From: Nonomuraea turkmeniaca
GTDB taxonomy: Bacteria > Actinomycetota > Actinomycetes > Streptosporangiales > Streptosporangiaceae
Reading direction: 5' to 3'
NCBI RefSeq assembly: GCF_005889735.1
Contig: NZ_VCKY01000002.1
Coordinates: 54,505-118,504 of the forward strand
Length of the DNA: 64,000 nt
Shown: piece by piece, positions 8,903 through 17,272 of the stretch
Position numbering within the stretch: the first letter of the stretch is position 1
Layout: every line of letters starts with the position of its first letter
Program-made: the position numbers and the translations under genes
The notes under the pieces: model-generated
Database searches by the model: none
What the model was told of the DNA's origin: nothing
The model's input: the letters and a program-made list of their open reading frames with translations, nothing else

Positions 8903-9292
8903 CGTACGACCGCCCTGGGCGGCGCAGCATCCACCGATCTATGTACGCCCATGTGCATTCTGGTGAACGGGGCGGGCCCGAGTCCTGCGCGACTCGAGCC
9001 CGCTGCCGCACGCCCGGAGCCGGACTCCCACCCCTCCGAAGACGTCCGGCCCCGTAGGCCGCGCGACGCCCCCAACCGTAGGGCTGCGCACGCCGGCGGC
9101 ACATGCGTTGACATGGCCATTCGACGATGCAGAAGCCAATGTGTAGACGAGATGCCGTCAAGCCGGAGAATCAAGGGGCCGCGCCGGCGCACTGCTGGAC
9201 ACCGACCGGTAGCGGATCGACCGGCTTCAGCCAGTGACGCGCGCGGCGATAACCGGTGGAGAACTGTCGGTGCCCGTAGGCACACTCGACTC
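8903..9292. other. Divergent 390-base intergenic region
   Basis: This separates the minus-strand AMP-binding fragment from the plus-strand ABC exporter. A possible minus-strand promoter is GGTGAA at 8962-8967 (TTCACC read on the minus strand) and TATGTA at 8940-8945 (TACATA), 16 bases apart. A TTGACA occurs on the plus strand at 9109-9114 but lacks a convincing -10 partner. No gene or repeat was recognised. Confidence 0.4.
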
Positions 9293-11155
9293 ATGGCCGA
9301 TGAGCCGCTGGAGCTCGGCGAGATCTCCTTCTCCGACTGGCACGCCCACACGGACAAGCTGGCGGACGTGGGCTTCCTGACCATCGCCAGGAGGCTGCCG
9401 TCACTCGTGGCCCAGGCGATGCGCATGGCGTGGCGGGCCAGCCCGCGCGACACCGTGGCCACGGTCACGCTCAACCTGCTCGGCGGCGTGTTCACCGCGT
9501 TCGGGCTGCTGGCCACGACCGGCGTGCTCACCGCGCTCTTCAGCGAGGGCCCGACCCCGGACCGCGTCGTGGCCGCGCTGCCGAGCCTGGCCCTGGTGGC
9601 CGCGGCGGCGGCGCTGCGCACGGCGGTGCAGGCCGGCGCGGGCTGGGCGCAGTCGCGTCTGGACCCGCAGGTCAGCCGCCTGACCGAGGAGCGGCTCTAC
9701 GGCCTGACCAGCCGCGTCGACCTGGTGGCCTACGACGACCCCGAGTTCCATGACGCCTTGCAGCGGGCCAGGCTGCGCGGCGTGGCCATGGCGGACCAGG
9801 TGGTGTCGGCGGCCGTCGACGTGCTGACGTCCGCCGTCGGCATCGCCGCCGTGGCCGGCGTGCTCGGTGTCCTGCACCCGGTGCTGCTCCCGCTGCTCCT
9901 GCTGGCGGTGCTGCCGGACGCGTGGGCGATGGTGCGCAGCGCCAGGATGCGCTACGCCACCCTCTACGCCCTCATTCCCGCCAACCGCCGCAAGTGGATC
10001 ATCGGCGAGTTGCTGGCCAACCGCGAGCCCGCGGCCGAGGTCCGCTCGTTCACCATGCGCGGTTTCCTGCTGCGCATGTACGACGCCGTGGCCAAAGCCG
10101 AGCAGGACGTCATGCTCAAGCTGGCCAGGCGGCAGACGTTCGCCAAGCTCGTCGGCGAGTCGCTCGGCGGCCTCGGCACCGGCCTGGTCTACGTCGCGCT
10201 CGGCGTGCTGCTCGCGATCGCCGCGATCCCGCTGGCCGTGGCGGGCACGGCGGTGCTGGCCATCAGGTCGGCCCAGCAGTCGCTGGGCAATCTGATGTAC
10301 GCCACCAATCGCCTCTACGAGGAGGGCCTCTACTTCACCGACTTCCTCGAGTTCTGCGCCGACGCCGAACGCCGCGTGCCCGGGAGGCGGCCGGCCGCGT
10401 TGCCGGCGGGCTTCCAGCGCATCACCGCCAGGGCCGTGACGTTCACGTACCCGGGGGCGGAGGAGCCGGCCCTGCGCGAGGTGAACATCGAGATCAAGCA
10501 GGGCGAGGTGATCGCCTTCGTCGGCGAGAACGGCTCCGGCAAGACCACCCTCGCCAAGATCCTCTCAGGCCTGTACGAGCCGGACTCCGGGACGGTCTTC
10601 TGGGACGACACCGACCTGAAACAGGTCAACCCCGAGGACCTGCGCCTGCGCACGGCGGTGATCGCCCAGGACCACACCCGCTGGCCGCTGACCGCCCGCT
10701 ACAACATCACGATGGGCACCGACAAAGGTGACGAGGCCTTACACGCGGCCGCGGGGGTGGCGGGCGCGGACGAGGTCGTCGCCGACCTGCCGCACGGCTA
10801 CCGCACCCTGCTCGACCGCCGCTTCAAGGACGGCCACGAGCTGTCCGGCGGCCAATGGCAGCGCATCGCCGTCGCGCGCGGCTTCCACCGCGACGCCGAC
10901 CTGCTCATCTGCGACGAGCCCACCGCCGCACTCGACGCCCGCGCCGAACACGCCCTCTTCGAACGCATCCGCGGCCACTCCGACGGACGCACCGTCCTGC
11001 TCATCACCCACCGGCTGGCCAGCGTCCGCTACGCCGACCGCATCTACGTCCTCGACCACGGCAAGGTCACCGAGCAGGGCGACCACGACACGCTCATGGC
11101 ACTCGACGGCCTCTACGCCGACCTCTACACCCTGCAGGCGAGGGCATACCGCTGA
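9293..11155 (+). CDS. ABC transporter, fused membrane and ATPase domains (exporter type)
   Basis: A 620-residue half-transporter. Residues up to about 350 form a membrane domain of roughly six hydrophobic segments. The ATPase domain follows with Walker A GENGSGKTT at 411-419, signature LSGGQ at 517-521, Walker B LLICDE at 537-542 and the H-loop in LITHRLAS. The domain order is that of the MsbA/LmrA exporter group, and it would act as a homodimer exporting a lipid, peptide or drug. ATG 9293 is the plausible start. It stands alone with no partner half-transporter nearby. The cargo is unknown. Confidence 0.85.
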   Translation: MADEPLELGEISFSDWHAHTDKLADVGFLTIARRLPSLVAQAMRMAWRASPRDTVATVTLNLLGGVFTAFGLLATTGVLTALFSEGPTPDRVVAALPSLALVAAAAALRTAVQAGAGWAQSRLDPQVSRLTEERLYGLTSRVDLVAYDDPEFHDALQRARLRGVAMADQVVSAAVDVLTSAVGIAAVAGVLGVLHPVLLPLLLLAVLPDAWAMVRSARMRYATLYALIPANRRKWIIGELLANREPAAEVRSFTMRGFLLRMYDAVAKAEQDVMLKLARRQTFAKLVGESLGGLGTGLVYVALGVLLAIAAIPLAVAGTAVLAIRSAQQSLGNLMYATNRLYEEGLYFTDFLEFCADAERRVPGRRPAALPAGFQRITARAVTFTYPGAEEPALREVNIEIKQGEVIAFVGENGSGKTTLAKILSGLYEPDSGTVFWDDTDLKQVNPEDLRLRTAVIAQDHTRWPLTARYNITMGTDKGDEALHAAAGVAGADEVVADLPHGYRTLLDRRFKDGHELSGGQWQRIAVARGFHRDADLLICDEPTAALDARAEHALFERIRGHSDGRTVLLITHRLASVRYADRIYVLDHGKVTEQGDHDTLMALDGLYADLYTLQARAYR

Positions 11156-11162
11156 GCGGCGC

Positions 11163-12584
11163 TCACGCCAGGGCGGCCTCGATCAAGGCCCGCGCGATCG
11201 GCGCCGCGTCGGCGGCCCGGGCGCCCGGATGCTCCAGCACGACCCCCACCGCCACCTCGGGCTTGTCCGCGGGCGCGAAGGCGGTGACCAGCGCGTTGTC
11301 CTCCGCACCGGGGACGGCTCGGGACATGGCGGTCTTGGCGGCCACCTCCACGCCCGGGATGGCCGCGCCCGTTCCTGTGCCGCCCGCGTGGGTCACCGTG
11401 GTCATCATCGCCGCCAGGTGCTTGGCCAGCGTGGCCGGCACCGCCGTGCGGTACGGCGTGGGACCGGCGCGGTTGATGACCGAGCCGTCCGGCAGGCGTA
11501 CCTCCTCCACCAGGTACGGCCGCATCAGCACCCCGTCGTTGGCCACCGCCGCCGACAGCATGGCGATCATCAGCGGCGTGGCACGGTCGTCGTGGTGCCC
11601 GATGGCCGCCAGAGCCGTCTGGGCACGATTCATGGCAGTGGGAAACCGGCTCGGCGTCGCGGTCACCGGGATCGCCAGGCTCTCCGCGTTGAAGCCGAAC
11701 GCCTCCGCCTGGTCCCGCAGGATGTCCTGGCCCAGCTGCAGCCCGATGGTGGCGAACGCCGTGTCGCAGGAGACCTGGAAGGCGTACATGAGCGTCGGGC
11801 GCGGATCGCGGCAGCCGGGGTCGTTGCGGACGAACGCGGAGGTCCCCGGCAGCGGCAGCCGTGCCGGCGCGTTGACCAGGCTGGCCGGGTTGTACTCTCC
11901 GGAGCCCAGCGCCGCGGCCGTGGTCACCAGCTTGAACGTGGAACCCGGCGGATACGCCCGGTGCAGCGCCCGGTTCAGCAGCGGCTGCCCCGGCTCATGC
12001 CGTAGCCGCCGCACCGTCTCGGCGAGCCGGGCACGGTCGAAGGTGGTGAAGGCGTTCGGGTCGTACGACGGGTACGAGGCCAGCGCCAGGATCGCGCCGG
12101 TGGCCGGGTTGATCGCCACCGCGGCCCCGGGGACGCCCGTCGCCTTGAGGCTCTGGTACGCCGCCCACTGTGCCCGATCGCTGATCGTCAGCCGCACGTC
12201 GGCCCCCTCGATGGCGCCGTCCCTGACCAGCGACCGGACCTTGACCTTGGCGTCGTCGCCGGACAACACGGCGTCCTGCGCCTGCTCGATGCCGGTGGAG
12301 CGGTACAGCGACAGGTGTCCCGTGACGGCTGCGTACAGCTCGCCGTGCCGGTAGACCCGCTGGTAGAGGTACGGGCCGCCGCCGGCCGGGCGGCTGGTCG
12401 CGATGGCCGTGCCGTCGTAGGTCAGGATGTCGCCGCGCGGATGGCCGAACCTGGCGAGCAGCGGCCGTTCGTTCCTGTGGTCGGCGTTGAGCGCATGGGA
12501 GCCGAACGCCTGCACGATCGTGATGTGGCCCAGCAGGAGGAACAACATCACCGCGCCGAGCAGGGCGACGTGGCGCAGCGACAT
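11163..12584 (-). CDS. Divergent penicillin-binding protein of the PbpA/class B type
   Basis: A 473-residue protein with an N-terminal membrane anchor at about residues 6-25, a PbpA-like N-terminal domain (PRGDILTYDG) and a transpeptidase domain. The nucleophile motif STFK is at 215-218. The second motif, SxN in active enzymes, reads SCD at 272-274. The third, KTG, reads KTA at 417-419 within EVAAKTAMSR. Class B PBPs cross-link peptidoglycan outside the membrane during elongation or sporulation. The altered residues suggest reduced activity, low beta-lactam affinity or a regulatory role. ATG 12584 aligns with the usual N-terminus of PbpA; ATG 12614 would add ten residues. The gene ends 7 bases from the ABC exporter, tail to tail. 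Confidence 0.85.
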   Translation of the reverse strand: MSLRHVALLGAVMLFLLLGHITIVQAFGSHALNADHRNERPLLARFGHPRGDILTYDGTAIATSRPAGGGPYLYQRVYRHGELYAAVTGHLSLYRSTGIEQAQDAVLSGDDAKVKVRSLVRDGAIEGADVRLTISDRAQWAAYQSLKATGVPGAAVAINPATGAILALASYPSYDPNAFTTFDRARLAETVRRLRHEPGQPLLNRALHRAYPPGSTFKLVTTAAALGSGEYNPASLVNAPARLPLPGTSAFVRNDPGCRDPRPTLMYAFQVSCDTAFATIGLQLGQDILRDQAEAFGFNAESLAIPVTATPSRFPTAMNRAQTALAAIGHHDDRATPLMIAMLSAAVANDGVLMRPYLVEEVRLPDGSVINRAGPTPYRTAVPATLAKHLAAMMTTVTHAGGTGTGAAIPGVEVAAKTAMSRAVPGAEDNALVTAFAPADKPEVAVGVVLEHPGARAADAAPIARALIEAALA

Positions 12585-12650
12585 GTTGATCCGCCCGCCC
12601 CTCGATCCGGCCATGGATCTTGGTTTACCGGCCGGAAGGCAAAGGCGGGA

Positions 12651-13010
12651 CTACATGACGCTGCGGTAGTAGGAGATCTTGTTGTGGATGTAGCGCTGAC
12701 GCTCGGCCAGGTTCGCGATCTGCGCCTGGACCTGCCGGTCGTGCTCTTCCAGCAGCTTGATCCGGTCCGGGATCGTATGGTCTCCCGCGCGGACGAGCTC
12801 GGCGAAGCGCAACATCGTGGCGATGGGCATGCCCGTGTCGCGCAGACAGCGCAGCATGCCTAGCCAGCCGATGTCGTCCTGGGTGAACCTGCGCTGGCCG
12901 GATGCGTTCCTGGTGACTCGCTCCAGCAAGCCGATCTTCTCGTAGTAACGAAGGGTATCGAGGCTGAAGCCGGTCTCCTCGACCGCTTCCGCAGGCGTGT
13001 ACACGGTCAT
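12651..13010 (-). CDS. MerR-family transcriptional regulator
   Basis: A 119-residue regulator. The N-terminal winged helix-turn-helix is of the MerR type (AEAVEETGFSLDTLRYYEKIGLL), followed by a coiled dimerisation helix (IKLLEEHDRQVQAQIANLAE). There is no cysteine metal-binding loop or long effector domain, so it belongs to the short MerR group that often controls an adjacent oxidoreductase. AGGAGG at 13016-13021 is its ribosome binding site. It diverges from the aldo-keto reductase gene, and a mirrored pair of MerR-style promoters lies between them, so it probably controls both itself and that gene. The inducer is unknown, perhaps an aldehyde or electrophile. Confidence 0.88.
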   Translation of the reverse strand: MTVYTPAEAVEETGFSLDTLRYYEKIGLLERVTRNASGQRRFTQDDIGWLGMLRCLRDTGMPIATMLRFAELVRAGDHTIPDRIKLLEEHDRQVQAQIANLAERQRYIHNKISYYRSVM

Positions 13011-13058
13011 GCGGCCTCCTGCGGAGGTCGCGTGACAGGGACCGTCCTGGGTCTATTG

Positions 13059-13081
13059 GTTCGCTCGCTGCGCTCCCTCAC
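13059..13081 (-). repeat. Inverted copy of the dispersed GAGCGCAGCGAGCGAA element
   Basis: Read on the minus strand this contains GGAGCGCAGCGAGCGAACC. It lies in the leader of the merR gene, between its predicted promoter and the ribosome binding site. See the copies at 4965-4985 and 345-356. Confidence 0.5.
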
Positions 13082-13088
13082 GTCGCCC

Positions 13089-13154
13089 AGTTTCCCACCT
13101 GGAGCACACTCCAGGTCAACCGCTTGACATGGAGTGGGCTCCAGCTCCCACAGT
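13089..13154. promoter_or_regulatory. Two divergent MerR-type promoters with dyad operators in 19-base spacers
   Basis: Rightward: -35 TTGACA at 13124-13129, then a 19-base spacer holding TGGAG-TGGG-CTCCA (13130-13143), then a weak -10 at 13149-13154 just ahead of ATG 13162. Leftward: -35 TTGACC (minus strand of 13114-13119), a 19-base spacer holding the dyad ACCTGGAG-CACA-CTCCAGGT at 13097-13116, and -10 GAAACT (minus strand of 13089-13094). Overlong 19-base spacers with a central dyad are the hallmark of MerR-activated promoters. Confidence 0.75.
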
Positions 13155-13161
13155 CGGGGCC

Positions 13162-14085
13162 ATGAACATCGCACTCGGCACGATTCACTTCGGCACCGGC
13201 GTCGATCTCAAGGACACCTTCGCCATTCTGGACCGGTTCCACGAGGCGGGCGGCACCATGCTCGACACCGCCAACAACTACCCGTTCTGGGTGGAGGGCT
13301 GCACCGGCGACGAGAGCGAACAGGCCATCGGGGCCTGGATGGCCGCCCGTGGCAACCGGGACGAGATCTTCATCAGCACCAAGGCCGGGGGACGGCCCAC
13401 CGTCCCCGGCGACACCACCCTGGACTCCGCCGAGGGTCTGTCGGCGCCCGTCCTCGCCGGGGCCGCGGAAGGCAGCCTCCGGAGGCTGGGGACGGACTAC
13501 ATCGACCTGTACTGGGCGCACATCGAGGACCGGTCCGTGCCGCTGGAGGAGACTCTGGGGGTATTCAACGAACTCGCCGTGGCGGGCAAGGTCCGCGCCC
13601 TTGGGGCGAGCAACGTGGCGACCTGGCGGCTGGACCGGGCCAGGAACGTCTCTCTGGCGCGCGGGTGGCTGCCGTACACGTACGTGCAGCTGCGGCACAC
13701 CTACCTGCGGCCGCGGCCGCTCACCAGGCCCGCCGAGACGGGGCACACACTGGTGACGGACGAGCTGCTCGGCTACCTGGCCGCCGAGCAGGACATGACG
13801 TTGTGGGCGTACAACACGCTGATGTTCGGCGCCTACACGCGTCCCGACCGGCCGATCTCCGAGATCTACGACCACCCGGGCACCACCCGCCGGCTCGCCG
13901 TGCTCCATGAGGTGGCGAACGAGCTGGGGGCCACGCCGAACCAGGTGGTCCTGGCCTGGCTGATGGCCGACGGCATCGTCCCGATCGTCGGCGTCTCGAC
14001 GATGGCCCAGGTGGAGGAGGCCATCGGCGCCGCGGACCTCAAGCTGGACCCGGACCTGCGCGACCGGCTCGACGCCCCATGCTGA
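13162..14085 (+). CDS. Aldo/keto reductase
   Basis: A 307-residue NADPH-dependent oxidoreductase with the TIM-barrel aldo/keto reductase fold. It begins MNIALGTIHFG and shows the family's catalytic aspartate and tyrosine in LDTANNY, a catalytic lysine in STKAG, and the histidine in LYWAHIED. The start at ATG 13162 is chosen because the MerR-type promoter occupies the bases upstream of it; the longer frame from 13129 would begin inside the promoter. It reduces aldehydes or ketones, physiological substrate unknown. It is the probable target of the divergent MerR regulator. Confidence 0.88.
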   Translation: MNIALGTIHFGTGVDLKDTFAILDRFHEAGGTMLDTANNYPFWVEGCTGDESEQAIGAWMAARGNRDEIFISTKAGGRPTVPGDTTLDSAEGLSAPVLAGAAEGSLRRLGTDYIDLYWAHIEDRSVPLEETLGVFNELAVAGKVRALGASNVATWRLDRARNVSLARGWLPYTYVQLRHTYLRPRPLTRPAETGHTLVTDELLGYLAAEQDMTLWAYNTLMFGAYTRPDRPISEIYDHPGTTRRLAVLHEVANELGATPNQVVLAWLMADGIVPIVGVSTMAQVEEAIGAADLKLDPDLRDRLDAPC

Positions 14086-14164
14086 GCCGCCTCTTCCGGT
14101 TGCCCGCCGGGCTCTATCCGACGCGCCGCCCGCCCGCTCTGGCCCGGGCGGCGGGCCGGGGTGG

Positions 14165-14803
14165 TCAGGGCAGGTGGTCGGCAAGGTAACGACGGACGAG
14201 CTGCTTGCATTCGGCGATCAGCGCCGCGTCGCCTCGGGGGTCGACGCGGAAGGCGAGCTTGAGCACCGCGTCCGTCGCCTCCACCGCCACCACCAGCGCC
14301 CGGTCGAGTCCCGGCCCAGCCGGCGCGTCCAGCAAGTCCATCGTCAGCGTACGCAACCGATCGGCCACGATCGCGTTGTTGTCCTTCGCCTCATCGAGCG
14401 CACGATTGGTCCCCGGGATCGCGGGCCCTCCTGGCGCGGTGAGCACCTCGCCGAAGTCCATGACCGCGAACCCCGGCGTGGTGCGCTTCATGACGACGAA
14501 CTCGTCGATGGCCAGGTCGACCAGGTCGGTCCAGTGCCCGAGATCGGCCGCCGCGATGCGCTCGCTGATCCGTTCCAGGAACGCGTCCAGGTTACGCAGC
14601 GCCAGCGCCCGCACCAGCCCCTGCTTGTCGTGGAAGAACTGGTAGAACGTCCCGATCGGCACCTCGGCCCGCCGCGCGACCTCCTTCGTCGTCAGCGCCT
14701 CGTATCCGACCTCGTCGAGCAGCAACGCGCACTCGTCGAGCATCCGCTCCACCCGCTCCACGCTGCGACGTTGGGCGGGACGGCGGCGCAAGATACTCGT
14801 CAT
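14165..14803 (-). CDS. TetR-family transcriptional regulator
   Basis: A 212-residue regulator. The N-terminal helix-turn-helix reads ALTTKEVARRAEVPIGTFYQFF, typical of TetR repressors. The C-terminal ligand-binding part is helical and does not match a recognisable subfamily; it resembles the group with a C-terminal domain of the TetR_C_17 kind only loosely. It diverges from the beta-glucosidase gene with about 93 bases between starts, and a short inverted repeat lies there, so control of the glucosidase and of itself is likely but not proven. Confidence 0.85.
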   Translation of the reverse strand: MTSILRRRPAQRRSVERVERMLDECALLLDEVGYEALTTKEVARRAEVPIGTFYQFFHDKQGLVRALALRNLDAFLERISERIAAADLGHWTDLVDLAIDEFVVMKRTTPGFAVMDFGEVLTAPGGPAIPGTNRALDEAKDNNAIVADRLRTLTMDLLDAPAGPGLDRALVVAVEATDAVLKLAFRVDPRGDAALIAECKQLVRRYLADHLP

Positions 14804-14810
14804 GCCTCCA

Positions 14811-14834
14811 TCCTGGCTTATTACCAGGAAGTAA
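14811..14834. promoter_or_regulatory. Candidate TetR operator (two overlapping short dyads)
   Basis: TCCTGG at 14811-14816 pairs with CCAGGA at 14824-14829, and TTAC at 14821-14824 pairs with GTAA at 14831-14834. The site lies 8 bases upstream of the tetR start, between it and the divergent beta-glucosidase gene, which is the usual place for an autoregulatory TetR operator. Confidence 0.4.
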
Positions 14835-14896
14835 AGGGAGTCACTTGGGCTTCAGATAACATGAGCCGCACTCGGATCTAGCGCTGGGAGCGCGTC

Positions 14897-16198
14897 ATGT
14901 TCCTTTGGGGTACGGCCACCGCCGCTTACCAGATCGAGGGCGCCGTCGCGGAAGACGGCAGAGGCGTCTCCATCTGGGACACGTTCACCCACGAGCCCGG
15001 CCGGACCAGGGACGGCCAGACCGGCGACGTGGCGTGCGACCACTACCACCGCTGGCGCGAGGACGTCGACCTCATGCAGGGCCTCGGCGTGAACGCGTAC
15101 CGGTTCTCGATCGCCTGGCCCCGCGTACAGCCCCTCGGCGAGGGCCCGGCGAACGCCAAAGGCCTCGACTTCTACGAACGGCTGGTGGACGCCCTGCTGG
15201 AGGCGGGCATCCAGCCCGTGCCCACGTTGTTCCACTGGGACCTGCCGCAGGCACTGGAGGATCGCGGCGGGTGGCTGAATCGCGAGATCTCGGAAAGGTT
15301 CGCCGAGTACGCCGCCATCGTCGCCACCCGCCTCGCCGACCGCGTCCCCCTGTGGATCACCCTGAACGAGCCGTTCGTGCACATGGCCTTCGGCTACGCC
15401 ATGGGGGTGCACGCCCCCGGCCAGGCCCTGCTGACCGGCGCCCTGCCGGCCGCACACCACCAGCTCCTGGCCCACGGCCTCGCCGTCCAGGCCCTGAGAG
15501 CCGCGGGAGCCGGCCAGGTGGCCGTGACGAACAACTGCACCCCGGTCTGGCCGGCCTCCCAGCAGGAGCCCGATCTGAGGGCCGCCGACGCCTACGACAT
15601 CCTGCACAACCGCCTGTTCAACGACCCCATCCTTCTCGGCAAATATCCGGACTTGTCGGCCTACGTCCCGGCCCTCGACTTCGTCCAGGACGGAGACCTG
15701 GACGTCATCGCCACGCCTCTGGACGCCCTGGGCATCAACTACTACAACCCCACGCGCATAGCCGCCCCGACCTCCGAAGGGCTCCCCTTCACGGACGCCG
15801 GCGTCACCGGCTACCCCACGACCGCGTTCGGCTGGCCGGTGGTCCCCGATGGCCTGCGCGAGCTCCTCACCGGGCTCAAGGCCAGGTACGGCGCCGCGCT
15901 CCCGCCCATCCTCATCACCGAGAACGGCTGCTCCAACGACGACACGACCACGGTCGACGACGAGGCCCGCATCGTGTTCCTCGACGGCCACATCGCGGCG
16001 ATGCGGCAGGCCATGGAGGAGGGCGTGGACGTACGGGGCTACTTCGTCTGGTCACTGCTGGACAACTTCGAGTGGGCCGAGGGCTACCACCAGCGTTTCG
16101 GCCTGGTCCACGTGGACTTCGCGACCCAGCGCCGCACCCCGAAGGCGTCCTACCGGTGGCTGCGGGAGTTTCTGGAGCGTCAGAACACCGACACGTGA
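14897..16198 (+). CDS. Family 1 glycoside hydrolase (beta-glucosidase)
   Basis: A 433-residue GH1 enzyme that hydrolyses beta-glucosides. The start FLWGTATAAYQIEGA is the GH1 N-terminal signature. The acid/base glutamate is in TLNEPF (Glu158) and the nucleophile in ITENG (Glu342). There is no signal peptide, so it acts in the cytoplasm on imported oligosaccharides or glycosides. GGGAG at about 14886 precedes ATG 14897. No sugar transporter is adjacent. Its end overlaps the convergent M15-like gene by 19 bases. Confidence 0.92.
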   Translation: MFLWGTATAAYQIEGAVAEDGRGVSIWDTFTHEPGRTRDGQTGDVACDHYHRWREDVDLMQGLGVNAYRFSIAWPRVQPLGEGPANAKGLDFYERLVDALLEAGIQPVPTLFHWDLPQALEDRGGWLNREISERFAEYAAIVATRLADRVPLWITLNEPFVHMAFGYAMGVHAPGQALLTGALPAAHHQLLAHGLAVQALRAAGAGQVAVTNNCTPVWPASQQEPDLRAADAYDILHNRLFNDPILLGKYPDLSAYVPALDFVQDGDLDVIATPLDALGINYYNPTRIAAPTSEGLPFTDAGVTGYPTTAFGWPVVPDGLRELLTGLKARYGAALPPILITENGCSNDDTTTVDDEARIVFLDGHIAAMRQAMEEGVDVRGYFVWSLLDNFEWAEGYHQRFGLVHVDFATQRRTPKASYRWLREFLERQNTDT

Positions 16199-17076
16199 AC
16201 GTGGTCATAGTGGTTGGCCGTGACCCCGCCGCGGTCCGACATCGGATCCCAGCCGCCGCCTGAGCGGATGTCGTAGTAACGCTGCTTCCAGATGATGTAC
16301 ATCACGCCGAGCCTGGAGCCGTTCTTGATGAGCCAGTCGGCCAGGGCGTCCCCGTTGGCGGCGTCGGCGCCGGCGGCCATGGTGCCGCCTCGGGACGTCA
16401 TGAAGTCGCAGGCCCGGCCCTTGCCGTGCTCGCCGGGGTCGCCGGGGCGCAGGCAGCCCACGCCGTACCTCATGGGGAAGTTCTGCATGATCTCCGCGCG
16501 TACCGAGATCATGCGGGGGGTCAGGCCCTCCGCGCCACCGGGCCGCTGGAAGCCGTACTTGTTGAGCAGGCGCTGGATGTCGTCGCGCTTGCTCTGCAGG
16601 GTCTTGATCTCCTTCTTCAGCTTCTCGATCTTGTCACTGGCGTTGAGCTTGGCCTCTTTGGACTTCTCGATCAGCTTCTGGATGCTCTTGACGCGCTCGG
16701 TCCGCTCGGTGGCCATGTAGGTCATGTTCGCCGCCTGGCCCAGGATCTGGTGCGGCTCGGCCTTCATGCCGAGGAGCTGGATGCCGTCGAGCGGGCCCAC
16801 CATGTATGCGGTCTGGGCGATGCGCCCCACGTCCGCCCGAGCGGCCGCGAGCTGCGCCTGCAGACCACTTGAGGTGTCGGTGGCCCGCTTGGCCTGGATC
16901 CTGATCTCCTCCAGGCTCTGGATCTGGCCGCGGTAGAGATCGTTGAGCCGGGCCGCCTGTTTGGTGAGTTTACGCAGCTCAGCGGGGCTGGGGTCGGCCG
17001 ACGCCGACTGCGGGGAATGGAGCCCGAGCAGGCCGGAGAGGACGGCGACAAGAACGGCGAACCGCCAGATTCTCAC
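16180..17076 (-). CDS. Secreted coiled-coil protein with M15-like C-terminal domain
   Basis: A 298-residue exported protein. The N-terminus WRFAVLVAVLSGLLGLHS is a signal peptide ending near ASADPSP. Residues about 45-200 form an alpha-helical coiled coil rich in Lys and Glu, as in cell-wall hydrolases with a regulatory coiled coil. The C-terminal 90 residues contain HGKGRACDF and YDHVHVSVF, whose His, Asp and His fit the zinc ligands of the M15/VanY-like fold. A peptidoglycan peptidase role is likely, but the domain is also found in proteins of unknown activity. GTG 17076 is chosen because GGGGAGGG lies 6 bases upstream; ATG 17094 is the alternative. Confidence 0.75.
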   Translation of the reverse strand: MRIWRFAVLVAVLSGLLGLHSPQSASADPSPAELRKLTKQAARLNDLYRGQIQSLEEIRIQAKRATDTSSGLQAQLAAARADVGRIAQTAYMVGPLDGIQLLGMKAEPHQILGQAANMTYMATERTERVKSIQKLIEKSKEAKLNASDKIEKLKKEIKTLQSKRDDIQRLLNKYGFQRPGGAEGLTPRMISVRAEIMQNFPMRYGVGCLRPGDPGEHGKGRACDFMTSRGGTMAAGADAANGDALADWLIKNGSRLGVMYIIWKQRYYDIRSGGGWDPMSDRGGVTANHYDHVHVSVF

Positions 17077-17272
17077 ACCCGTCCCTCCCCTCATAGACGG
17101 ACCGAAACTATAGAAGATGATCTTGATTCCTGTCATCCGAACGACGGAACTGCCGCACCTTTGGCGAGGTTTGGCGCATTTTGCCGCAGTTATACAGAAC
17201 TTTAGGCCTTGTCTAGATCGCTCCAACGGTCTGAGATGGCGATCGAACTCGTCTCTGCGAAGGGGCAGACCG

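Noticed and set aside
9109..9114. TTGACA as a promoter for the ABC exporter
   Set aside because: No -10 hexamer lies at 16 to 19 bases downstream, and the gene begins about 180 bases away.
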